Assembly: GCA_023079485.1 (NCBI GenBank)
Contig: CM041084.1
Location: 21,542,609-21,606,608 of the forward strand
DNA length: 64,000 nucleotides
Reading direction: 5' to 3'
Source: Archilochus colubris
Lineage: Eukaryota > Chordata > Aves > Apodiformes > Trochilidae
Position numbers and translations under genes: made by a program. This document shows positions 25,858-36,745 of the stretch, piece after piece; the first letter of the stretch is position 1, and the number at the start of each line of letters is the position of its first letter. The notes beneath the pieces are model-generated. The model was not told where the DNA came from, did not search any database, and saw only the letters and a program-made list of their open reading frames with translations.

Positions 25858-27370
25858 AAAAGAGGAAGAAATAATCACTGAAAAAGTAATCTTTGAAAAG
25901 TCATGTGAATAAACTGAAAATACAGCTGCTCTGGGAGCCTGATGGTAGTCACTAGCATGACAGGTGAGGAGACCTAATTTTCTTCTTAGAAAGACTCCTT
26001 GAGAGAATTCAGATGTGGAATCCAACACAGTATATATTTCAGGATCAACACTCTAAATGAAAAATAATTTGCATTTTTAATGACAAATATAAAGCAAATT
26101 TTTTTTGCTTCCAGTGTTTTAGTTGCACCTGTTAACTCAAGAACTTTGTGACAGTGTCACCAGTACTTAATAATTTGGTATATGCTGGCATAGTTAAAAT
26201 CGCATGAATCAGTAACCTGTCAGGCAAAATTGCTTCTTTCCTTCATCTGTGACTTGTAATATTCTAAAAATTACCAGGTAAGAGTTGTCTTTAATTTAAT
26301 TACATGGATATGATAAATTAACATTAATATTGTGCTGGAGGACTACTCATATTTTAATTTTGGCCAAGGATGAAAACTGCCTGGAGGTCTAATTATGTTC
26401 CCATGAAAGTTCCTATCAACTTTGTGTAAATTTGGAAACACAACTTTGTGTATACCCTCATCACACTGACTGGATTTTTTTTTTCCTGTGAGTTACTCAG
26501 TGCTACCTGAGGGTATTTTTTGAGCTCAGAAATGTAAGTAGGGCTGCAAGATCTAGCTCTAGGTAATTGTATTACCCCAGGTTTAAACTAGCAGATTAAT
26601 ATTACTCAGGAGGCTGTTCCACACAACAGATAAAATCCTAAAGGATTTTACAGGGTCTCTGTTAGCAATCTAAATAGGGATAAGGAATATATTCTTAAGT
26701 CATACAGCTGTGTGAGCAATTGAAATCGATTAGAGTTGTTGATGAGCTCACTTGGATCCTTAGTCACACAGATATTTTTGAAAATGATTACACAGCTAAA
26801 GTAGCAAGGAGAGCATTAAGAAGGATTATGCTTATATTCTAGTTTCACTGTCTAGGGGTGAAGCCATGTCTTATCTACTCAAGAGCAATAAAACCTACTT
26901 TTTTAGGGGGGGAAAAAGTGATCAATATGAAAAAGATTTCCTTTCATAATGCGTTTAGGTGCAACCCGGAGATATGGCATGAAAAATTCAATGGAGAACG
27001 TTACGACTAGTTCATTAGAAAAAAGGACTAGGTCTTTATTTTAGGAAGGATGTCCAATTGTTTGCTCAGTTTTAAAATGTAAATGAATTCTGATTTGCTT
27101 TTGCCATTCCATTACCCCTTCTGAGCTGCTTTGGTGGAAGGCTGCAGTCCATTCCCCTGCTTACCCAGTCCCACAGCTGCTGCTGTGAAACCTTCTGCTC
27201 GCTGCTGACTTCGGCAGCGCTGTCTGTGCTGGGAGCAAGTGGGTTCAGCTGCATTTTGGCAAGGAGTACAAAGATTTGAAAGCACCCCATGTCGGAAGGT
27301 AAAGTACATGTGGAAGAGACACTATTTCAGCTTTCAGTAATCTTTTTTAAATTCCACTCTGATGGCTTAA

Positions 27371-27505
27371 GAGACTCTTATCACCTGCAGCTTAATTGAT
27401 CTAATGTGAAAGCGTTTGATTTCTGTTTATGGCGCTGTTATAGCTGGATATTGCTTGAGCTGTCATTATTGATTAGCAGCACTGATGATACTAATTTAGG
27501 CTATT
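27371..27505. promoter_or_regulatory. possible conserved noncoding element (speculative)
   Basis: A non-repetitive, high-complexity block with several homeodomain-type cores: cttaattgatc, ttgattagc and tcattattgatt. Its texture resembles vertebrate conserved noncoding enhancers. Nothing in the window proves conservation or activity, and such motifs also occur by chance in AT-rich DNA. Confidence 0.15.
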
Positions 27506-27754
27506 TACAGAGAACGCCCTGCTGTTCATAGAGTGGTTTATGGCCAGAGGGGAGTGAGGGGCAGAGCTGGCAGCAGGGCCACCCACTGGAAAAATGGGGT
27601 GGTGGCTGGGCATGCACCCGGGCACGACAGCACTGGGGCTGTTCTGATTTCACCTGAGGGCTGCACACAGAGTGGCACGTCCACACCATCAGCCTGGCAC
27701 CATGCAGGGGAGGCACAGTGCTGGGCATGAAGGGAGCACCAAGATGCTATTGCA

Positions 27755-28055
27755 AGAGGATATTTAGCAGTACATATAATGAAGATGGTACGACAAGGGG
27801 TAATGGTTTCAAGCTGAAAGAGTATAGATTTAGACTGAATATTGGAAAGAAATTCTTTCCTGTGAGATTGGTGACACACTGGAACAAGTTGCCCAGAAAA
27901 TTTGTGGCCCCACTCCCTGGAAATATTCAAGGACAGCTTGAATGGGGCTTTGAGCAACCTGATCAAGTGGGAGGTGTCCCTGAACACACAGGGATGTTAG
28001 AACTGAATGACCTTTAAGGTCCTGTCCAACCCAAACCATTCTACAATTTTCTGAT
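27755..28055 (+). mobile_element. CR1 LINE 3' fragment, plus strand
   Basis: Sense-oriented CR1 3' end: 'acaaggggtaatggtttcaa', 'gatttagactgaatattgg', 'ttgcccag', 'caacctgatcaagtggg', then 'aaggtcctgtccaacccaaa' and a degenerate tail. It is older or more mutated than the copy at 24.3 kb. The left edge is uncertain by some tens of bases. The preceding 220 bp (about 27,530-27,750) are GC-rich and unclassified. Confidence 0.9.
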
Positions 28056-29103
28056 AATTGGAGAAGTTCTCTGCATCTCTGTCCTGCAGGGTGCTGTTGC
28101 AGTTACCCAGACTTTACCACATCCTTCTGTAACTTTTCAGTCTCCACCTCCACCTGGTTTTGTAGTTCTGTCTGCAATTCTCCATTTAAGGAAGCTACTA
28201 CAGTACCTTATTTTCTCATGTCTCAGAAAACTTACTCTAATTTCTTGCCTAGATAAGGCCAGAGAGATTTCTAATACTTAATACTACCAGTTGTAAAGAT
28301 ACAGCAGTTCCTGTATGCAAGAAGAAGCAACAAAAAAGAAGAGAATAATAAAAGACATGCTTGTACCTGTTTTCTTTTGAGAAGAAAAATGCTGATACCT
28401 CTGCTGTGATTGATAGAAATACATAATACATAAATATCTGTGGTTCCAAAAGCTGTTGCTAACCATGACAATCTTGCTGGGACTGATGGATGTCCAATTT
28501 CTGTAGAGATAATATAATAACACATTAGAAACATCCTTTAAAATAATAAAGGCTGACTCTATTTGAATGATCTGAAAGCCTTAAAGAGGGAACAAATGTG
28601 TACTGAAAACAGTGCAATGCTTCAGTGCTCAAAAGTTATAAATATTTTTTTAAAATCTCAACTTGTTTCTTGGCTGACAATTCAATTATTCAACCTTGTG
28701 CTGGAGAACATCATAACAAAATTTGTCTCTGTAGTAAAACTGAAATAAAAGATGTCTTTGGAAGAACAAAAAATCTATGTGTTAGTTTTATTGATGAACT
28801 ATTGAAGGAGAAAACAACCAGTTCACTTACTCATGTGATATCTCTCGTTCAGTGATCTAGCACAAAAAAATGTAGGAATTTCCCCCTTCCATCTTAAAAA
28901 CTGCCTCTTTTCTGATTGCATAATCATTCTTCATGTAAGGTTTATATTGCATAACTGCTGGGAAATTAGCCCTTAATAGATCAGGAGACCCAAGGAGGAC
29001 CTGCATGAAGCTGCTGAAGCCAGAGGGGTTCCTGCAGTACTGTGGGGCCCTGAGCTGTTTCCTGCCCAGCCCAGCCAGAAGCTGTGTGGCTGTAGCACTG
29101 TGG
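28056..29103. other. noncoding spacer between CR1 copies
   Basis: AT-rich sequence with short overlapping frames on both strands and no recognisable gene. It separates the plus-strand CR1 at 27.8-28.1 kb from the minus-strand CR1 beginning near 29.1 kb. Confidence 0.6.
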
Positions 29104-30127
29104 ATCACAGCATAGTCATGGTTGGAAAGGACCTCTGAGATCACTGCGTCCAACCATACACACTCACAACAAGTGAAAACAAATGCCCCACAATCTCAGC
29201 CACTAAAGCATACCCTGAAGTGCCACATCTACATGTATCTTAAATACTTCCAGGGATGGTGACTCAGCTACCTCCCTGGGTAGGCTGCTCCAGTGTCTGA
29301 CCACTCTTTCAGTAAAGAAATTCTTCATAATATCTAATCTAAACCTCCCCTATCGCAACTTCAGACCATTTCTTCTTGGAAGGAACCTTCAGACCATTTC
29401 CTCTTCTCTCATTCACTTGGGAGAAGAAGCCAACACCACCTCCCTACAACCTCCTTTAAGGTAGTTGTAAAGGGTAATGAGGTCTCCCCTCAGCCTTCTC
29501 TTCTCCAAACTAAACATGCCCAGTCCCCTCAGCTGCTCCTCACATGACTTGCTCTGTAGGCATCTGATCAGCTTGGTAGCTCTCCTCTGGACATGTTACA
29601 GCACCTCAGTGTCCTTCTTGTAGTAAAGGGCCCAGAACTAAACACAATATTCAATGTGTGGCCTCACTAGTGCTGAGTACAGAGGCATGATCACTTCCCT
29701 CCTCCTGCTGGCCATGCTATTCCTGATAGAAGCCAGGATGCTGTTGGCCTTCTTGGCTACCTGGGCACACTGCTACCTTATGTTGAGCATGTTGTCTACC
29801 AGCACCCCAGGTCCTTTTCTGCTGGGCAGCTTTACAGCCACTCCTCCCAAAGCCTGTAAAATTTCCTGGGGTTGTGACCAAAATGCAGGACCTGACACTT
29901 GGCCTTATTGAACCTCACACCATTGGCCTAGGCCCATTGATTCAGCCCATCCAGGTGCCTTGGTAGTGCCTTCCTACCCTCAAGAAGATTGGCACTCCCA
30001 CCAAATTATTGTCATCTAAAAACTTAGTGGGGGTTAACTCAATCCCCTCATCCAGATAATTGATAAAGATATTAAAAAAGACTGACCACAAACCTGAGCC
30101 CTGGGGGACACCACTGGTGACTGACTG

Positions 30128-30373
30128 TCAACTACATTTGACCCCATTAATAACAATCCGGGCACAGCCATCCAGCCACTTTTTTACCCAGTGAAGACTA
30201 TACTTGTCTATGCCATGGTTCACCAGCTTCTCCAGGAGAATTCTGTGGCAGATGGTGTCAATGGCCTTACCAAAGTCCAGGTAGACAACATCCATAACCT
30301 TACTCTCATCCAGAAGGTGGGTAACATGGTCATAGAAAGAGATCAGGTTGGTTAAGCAAGACCTCCCTTTCAT
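30128..30373 (-). pseudogene. CR1 reverse transcriptase fragment (motif A region)
   Basis: An 81-codon piece of ORF2 within the CR1 at 29.1-30.8 kb. It carries GRSCLTNLISFYD (residues 3-15) and RT motif A as VVYLDFGKAID (residues 29-39), with the catalytic Asp at 33, then LLEKLVNHGID and WLDGCA. The start is just an internal Met. The usual motif A phrase is YLDFSKAFD, so changes have accumulated. It is part of a frameshifted, non-functional copy. Confidence 0.88.
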
Positions 30374-30518
30374 AAGCCCATGCTGGCTGGCCTATGTCCC
30401 TTGGATGCCCTGTACTTGCCATGAGAGCCCACTCAAGATGATCTTCTCCATGATCTTTCCTGATACTGAGGTCAGGCTGACAGGCCTGTAGTTCCCCAGA
30501 TCCTCCTTCTGGCCCTTT

Positions 30519-30746
30519 TTATAAATAAGGTGGCACATTAGCCACCCTCCAGTCATCCAGGACCTCCTCTGTTGACCAGAATTGTTGATAAATGATGGAG
30601 AGAGGCTTAGTGAACTCCCTCAGTACCCTTGGTTGAATCCCACCTGGTCCCATTGACTTATGCATGTCCAGCTGCAGAAGCAGATCATTAACTACTTCCA
30701 CCTGGATCACAAGGAGGTTGTTCTGCTCTCTGTCCTTATCTTCCAC
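30519..30746 (-). pseudogene. CR1 reverse transcriptase N-terminal fragment
   Basis: A 75-codon piece just upstream (on the minus strand) of the motif A fragment. It contains LLLQLDMHKSMGPGGI (around residues 22-37), the CR1 RT entry region that usually reads HKSMGPDGI, then [15 protein letters not shown] and [10 protein letters not shown]. It is separated from the 30,128-30,373 fragment by frame breaks. The DNA before its start no longer matches CR1, which marks the 5' truncation point at about 30.76 kb. Confidence 0.88.
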
Positions 30747-30760
30747 TTCATGTAGTCAGT

Positions 30761-32184
30761 AAAATGTCTGACTGGATGGGCTTCCCTCTATGGAAAGATC
30801 CCTGTGCCTTCTACACACACAGGGCATTGGAGCACTGACAGAGAACTCGCTGTTCATTATTTTCCAAAAGTGAGCAGCTTCAAGAGGAGAACTGGTCATT
30901 ATCACCACTTAGAATGGGATACATACCTGTGCTGGGGACACATTCTTATGAGTATTGAACTCCAGGAGGCCTCACAGCAGGTGACCCAGGTGTCCTGGTT
31001 TGATTTTTTTTTTTTTTTACAACAGGCTCTGAGCAGATGACCCTGAGGATGTGATGGCCCCAGGAGCAGGTGTGGTCCATCCTTGAGCAGAAGTTGGGGT
31101 ATGGACAGCCTCAGGTCAGTGTAAACAGGTGTGTGCAAGACAGGCAGTACAGGTTTGATGGAAGGTGGAAAGTCTTCTGAGCGTGCTTACCCAATAAATC
31201 CAAGCTTGTTCAGGGTACGTGTATCAGACTCTGTATTTATGGAGTCCTGTATGTCAGGATATGTCTCCCAGATCCTTTACGATCCAGTCCTTCTATCAGG
31301 TCACTTTCCACTAATTCCATATGCACCAGAAATAACACTGAGTTATATACCTCAAAAGACCTTCTGAGTGATGACACTCATTTTAGTCAGTATAACATGT
31401 AGCCACCACTCTGGGACCTCTGGTAGTTTTTGAAGTGGCTATGGTGTTCCTAGCTGGAAATAAAGCACAATCATTACAGGACTGTGAGTAGTCCACCTCT
31501 AGTGTTCCAGGCTCATTGGGAGAAAACAAATGAACACATTCATATTGAAATGCTTACCCTCTTACTTTTGACTGTAAGGCTGGGAGAAACTCTGCACAGA
31601 CCAGGGTGCAAAATTCTAATTGAAATATGCAAAATCCTTGAAAGATTCAAACTCTGGCCTTAAGCTGACAAGTAGGGCTCCCTTTTCTCTTAGTACTTCC
31701 ATCTATAAGAGAAAAAAAAAGTAAAAACGAAAAAAATGAAAAAAAAAGATAAAAATCTCTACTGCATAGAAACAGGGCTTTCAAGGGAAAGAGAAAGGCC
31801 ATGAAATATTGTGGAGAAAATAAACACCTCAGATGTTACTGTACTTGTGCTCAGACTGATGCCCAAAGACTTAAAGGGGAAGAAGTCACACCAGTAGCTG
31901 AAAGGGAAAGCCAGAAAAGAGAAACCATTTACAGGTAGGCAGCTGGCTGGTGTAGGCAAGGAACACAGGACACATCTGAAGGTAGACACTTTGTGTGCTG
32001 CTTACAGACGAGCCTGTTTTACAAGAGACAGCAAGCACCCTGTACTGCCCAGGGGGAAAGGTGTGGGCATGTTTGTGTGACAGAAAGTGCAAGTTGAAAG
32101 GGTCTTTGGAAAACTGTCAAACGCACAGATAAGGAGAATCTTGACAGAAAGTTCATATGCAAATACAAAAGGTGTAGGTTGCAA
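30761..32184. other. noncoding stretch, no gene seen
   Basis: No gene recognised. A T run lies at about 31,003-31,018 and an A-rich patch at about 31,711-31,752. Short frames only. Confidence 0.55.
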
Positions 32185-32232
32185 CCAAACGATCTTTAAG
32201 ATTCCTTCCAACTGAAACCATCCTATGATACA
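32185..32232 (+). mobile_element. short CR1 3' tail remnant
   Basis: About 45 bp resembling the CR1 3' terminus in sense orientation (gatctttaagattccttcca, then accatcctatgata). Upstream sequence does not match. It is either a very short insertion or the last readable part of an old one. Confidence 0.6.
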
Positions 32233-35200
32233 TCTCACATTTAACTCACAACATTTAACACAGAAAGTGTTTTTCTCTTCACATGTCAGGGTTGCAGTGA
32301 GAGCCCTGATACATTAAAGGGGTAACAATTCATGGGTATAGAAGCTACTGACAAGAAAATACGGCAACATTTATTGAGCTCTTGCCTTGCTTCGCATTCT
32401 TTGCTATTACTGTTTCACTTATGTCACTCTTTTGAAATTTTGTTATTTTAATGGAAGTAAATCTTATAGATCTTACAGAAAATCTTATAGAAAGCATTGT
32501 GTGTACAAAGATTAAAGGATTACAATATAGATAAGACAGGAAAAAAACAGTAAAAACTGTGTTTTCAGAAAAATACAAGAGTCAACAACACAATACAACA
32601 CATTTTTAGAGGCTACTCTACTCTTACTGATAATTTATATTTTACGTATACATAGCAACAGGCAATACAAAAGAAAGTTTCAAATAGTTGTCTCAATGAA
32701 CAGAAGTTGGACTTTACTATTCTACCGTATCAGCAATAAAGGGAGAAACCAAACACTGTGTTTATATTGATTCCTTTCTGCAAGCTGGTGAGAGACCTCC
32801 TGGTACTTAACTTTACTCACACTATTGACTCTCCCTTTGCCAGCAGAGCTGGAGGACAGAGCTCATGATAAAGGCTGAGGAAGAGGAGGGCACTAGGCAG
32901 CAAATCAGGAATGAGTCAAAGAAAATGCTCACGTCTTGACAGAAGACGTTTTGGTGAGCACGTAGGTCTCAGTTCACCTTTTCAAGCACCACTGAACTTT
33001 GTGAGTGTGGTAAATTGAGGTGGGAAGCCACAGGGGGACTGAGCACCACTTGATGATGCCACTGACCTGTCCTTGTTCTGGAGACACGGCATCTATACCC
33101 AGCAGCACTATCCTGGGATGCCAGTGTAAAGATTCACTGCAGTCTCCGCGAAAGTACATGGATGTGAAGGGCCTTGTTACTGCCTTTTATATTTATTTAT
33201 ATATGTTTAATTTTTTTTTTTTTTTTTTTTTTTTGACATACATCAGAGCCTGCCTTTAATCAGTACTGCACAACAGTGCCCTCCTGTGCAGGACAGCAGG
33301 TCAGGTCTGGACAAGCAGCAGGGAGTAAGGTCACAGACCTTGGAGTTTCTGGGCTGTTACCATCAGACCTCTGAGCTTACAAATCTCTTTGAGTGATGGT
33401 TAGTGTGAATGATATGCATGGGGAGATGAATCACAAAGAATAAAGGATTAGCTTGTTAGCTGGAAAGAGAGTTTGGTGGTGCATGTGAAAACACACTGGT
33501 TTTCTCTCTACTTTTCTTGCTCTGTGAATGCAAATTATTCTTTATAAATCTTTTGCTGCTCTATATAATAAGTGTAATTTATTTTTCTTCCTTCAACTGA
33601 TTGCTCGTTATTATAACAAAAAAATGGGGGATTGATTAGAAGTAAAGGTCCCATTAATTCTTTCCTTCATTGTAGTAGTACATTCTTTAGGCTTTTGTCA
33701 GAAACACAGTTTTAGTGCTGCAGATATTACTATACCCTTTCACTATTCCTGTTCTATTGATCTCTATGACATTATCTTTATTTTGATGGTGGTTGTCATT
33801 ATGTATCAATTCAAACAAGTCCTCGAGGAATATTGTGCTCAAGTTGTTTTCCCTCATCACTATGGGCAGCTGCTTTTCTTTTCTGTTTTCTCTTAAGGTG
33901 CATTTCCTTCAGTCACAAGGGTGTACTTTCGCCAGCGTAGATAATGAGTCCAAGATTAACTCACAAGACAGACCCTTACTGTGGAGCTTAGCATTAGCTC
34001 ATGGAATAGGAAACTGAACACTGAAAATGCCTATGATGTAAAAACTGAAATTAGATGGGTTGCCATTGTTATGAAGTGAGAGGACCACCAATTTTCTGAG
34101 AAGTATGCATTCACATTCTTATAAACTTATCATTTATCTAATAAACAGAACATAATTCATTTGCATATGATTAATTGATTCATCTGTCTATTATGATTTT
34201 TAAATTTTAGATACATATATAAAAATGTATACACATCTAGATATGTGTGTGCATAGATATACAAAAATATATGAAAAGGCACTCAAATTTCACTGACAAT
34301 TTTGAGGTCTCAGCAGTTGTGGATTCTCAGTGTTCCTCAAAAAAAGCAATTGATTCTCAGCAAACAAAACAAACTCAGCAGTTATGTGCCTGAGCAGCTG
34401 ATAATATTGAAAGGGAGTAAATGAATAATTCTGAAATAAATATATACAGATTAAAATCTGAACTTTTATTTTAAAGCAGAGAGCTTCAACCCACAATATA
34501 TCACAGCAGATTTCCAAGGCTTTTAGAAATATCTATCATTAAGAATAGTGCATTTAGCTACATGAATAGAGATAAAATAATTATTGCTACTATTTCTCCA
34601 AAGCATCTGGTTTTGCAGTCCTAAGAATCTGGAAATTTCAGAGCCTAGAAGAAGGAAGGTCTGTTGTTGGCATCAGATCTGGTGCTGTTTTTATCTGATT
34701 TTTTTTTTTCCTAAAGTGAAAGGAAAAGGCAAAAGGAAAACTGTCCTCATTAGCTAACCCAACTGGGTGCTCTCTCAGAGAAACCAGTGTATATTCCCAT
34801 AGAGGAAAACCAAAATGGGGTGCTAAGGCACAGCCTAGCTCTCCTCCTTAGACTGTGTCAAATGCAGTATGAGGGAGGGCAGCTGAGGCCATGGTTGCTC
34901 TGCCCTGAAGGAAGATATCCTCCCACCCCCAGAGCAATGGCTGATATCTCTATTCCAGATAAACCCAAATCCGACTCTATCTTCCTCTATTGTGCTACAT
35001 TGGAAACTATGATGCTACTGTCATTGATTCCCATTAACACCCTTGTCTTCTGGAAGAGACCACTGTATCTGAAAGAGACTGAGCGACAGGTGCAGGTAGT
35101 AACTTCAGAAGTTGTTTTCAGCTTCCACAGTATGTCTGTCATGGCTTTTTACCATGGCATGGGCAGAGACCCTCCTCAGAGGGGCCCATGGTGGCTTTAC

Positions 35201-36224
35201 AACCACCCCAGTTCCCTCTATAGTGGAGGGGAGTACTTGGTGTTCCAAGAACACTGAAACAAGAACAAAGAAAGGTGGAAATTACTGTTTTTATGAAGAG
35301 ACATGGCTGGTGATGGAGTACTAATGCTTCCAAAACAGCTTGTGAATTTTACATTAGAGGAATTGTAGGATAATGTACACAGATGGTGTTGGGAGCTTAG
35401 TGAAGGGTAAAAATTGTGAAAACATCAGCATCTCATGTAGGGCTGTCCAAGTGAAAGTAATTGTAGTTATCATGGTATTTTTCAGAGTTTTGGTTGGCTC
35501 TTCCAATCTCATGCATTTAAAAGTGTCAACTGAAGTCATGCTGACCTGTTTTCTTGGGGCTTAGATGCTTACATAAGACAGATGCTAACCCTGTAGGGTA
35601 ATTACAGTACTAATTACTACTTTTGACATATATTTCCAGTCATGAGGGTTGTTTCCGAAATGCCTTTGATGCTATTTTGCAAGGGCACTGAGCTGAGACC
35701 TCCTTTTCCGTATTATTGTTCGATGCTGACATTTGCTATTTCTGTACTTTTCGATATAGGAATATAACAGTAGATAGTAAAGGGAATTCAGCCATAGGTT
35801 TTGCATGTAATAGGAAGCCTAAAGTAAATGAAGCAATAGATTTTTGCTATGGGGAAAAGGTATTTCTGTTTTACTCAGTAGTTTTTCTATGCAATACACT
35901 TCTTTAATGTACTATTCTTGTATCCTTAAAAGAGGACAAGAATCACCTGAAGGTAAAGACATTGAACATTGTAACTAAACATAATAATGTCTCTCTTGCC
36001 AGTTTCCAGCAGCAGCCTCCTTGTCAGTAGTTCTTTCCTTTCTTACATACATTTGCTCTCCTTATTAAGGAGCAGAGAATTTACACACATGTATGAAACA
36101 TGTGTCTCCTGCTATTTAGTTAAACAGAAATAATGAAATAATTAAAGAAAACACTGTAAAAAAATATCAGCAAATGTAGTAACTTTATACCAAATGCTGA
36201 GGTTTGCTAATGAGCTAAACTTAG
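32233..36224. other. noncoding stretch, no gene seen
   Basis: AT-rich, with T24 at 33,211-33,234. The 156-codon frame at 34,787-35,257 (plus) is the longest frame in the window not explained by a repeat. Its translation shows no domain, repeat or signal peptide I recognise, and it has no visible splice or promoter context, so I treat it as chance. An AT-rich patch lies at about 34,200-34,275. Confidence 0.5.
33211..33234 (-). repeat. poly(T) run, T24
   Basis: An uninterrupted run of 24 T after an AT-rich stretch. On the minus strand it is a poly(A) run that could be a retrocopy tail, but no parent sequence is recognisable beside it. Confidence 0.85.
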
Positions 36225-36745
36225 TAGACCACATCTGGATTACCAGAGGCAGTTTTGGGGCCTCAATAGAAGAAAGACATCAATGAATAGGAATATGTTC
36301 AGTAAAGGGTCCCAAGAGTGGTCGGGGCTGGACTACTTGACCTATGGGGAGGGGACGAAAGACTAGCACTTGTTCATCCTGGAGATGATATGACTTCAGG
36401 AGGGACCAAATACCCCAGTAGCAACAAGGAGGTTTTAAAAATACAGAGCCAGACTCATCACAGAAGTGCATGATGGGAGGGTGAGCGTGAGAGACAGAGT
36501 GTAAATTGAACAACAGTAAGCCAGACTAGATACAAGGAGAAACTTGTTCCCCATGAGGACAGTCAGGCTGTGGAACAATTCAGCCATAGAGGTTGTGCTG
36601 TCTCTGTCCTTGCAGGTTTTCAAGACCTGACCAGACTGTGTCTGGAGAAAGCTGTTCTTATCTCACCCTTAGCCTTGCTTAAGCAGGATGTTGGACCAGA
36701 GATATCTTGGGGTCCCTTCCAGCTTGAATTATCTTGTGGTCCTTT
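36225..36745 (+). mobile_element. CR1 LINE 3' fragment of an older subfamily, plus strand
   Basis: Sense CR1 sequence from the late ORF2 region ('ctggattaccagaggcagtt', 'ttttggggcctcaata') through 'caggctgtggaacaattcag' and 'gcaggttttcaagacctgac' to a tail with 'ggatgttggaccagagatat' and 'ggtcccttccagcttgaatt'. The spacing fits a CR1 copy, but frames are broken and identity is clearly lower than in the 24.3 and 29.1 kb copies, suggesting an older subfamily. The left edge is approximate. Confidence 0.85.

Larger units (their letters stand above)
29104..30760 (-). mobile_element. CR1 LINE, long 5'-truncated copy with RT remnants, minus strand
   Basis: About 1.65 kb of CR1 in antisense, the longest recent copy in the window. 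On the plus strand it begins with the reversed 3' end ('catggttggaaaggacctct', 'ctcccctcagccttctcttc') and runs up through the ORF2 region into the N-terminal part of the reverse transcriptase near 30.75 kb, where the similarity stops. The 5' end, including the endonuclease, is missing. Frames are broken by frameshifts and stops, but RT pieces are still readable at 30,128-30,373 and 30,519-30,746. The catalytic FADD motif appears as FLDD at 30,022-30,011 on the minus strand. It cannot make a functional protein. Confidence 0.93.

Noticed and set aside
27538..27987. 149-codon minus-strand frame
   Set aside because: More than half runs antisense through a plus-strand CR1 fragment; CR1 antisense frames are common artefacts.
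29654..29911. 85-codon plus-strand frame that looks like a membrane peptide ([12 protein letters not shown]...)
   Set aside because: It is antisense to the CR1 ORF2 region at 29.1-30.8 kb; hydrophobicity is a by-product of the reverse complement.
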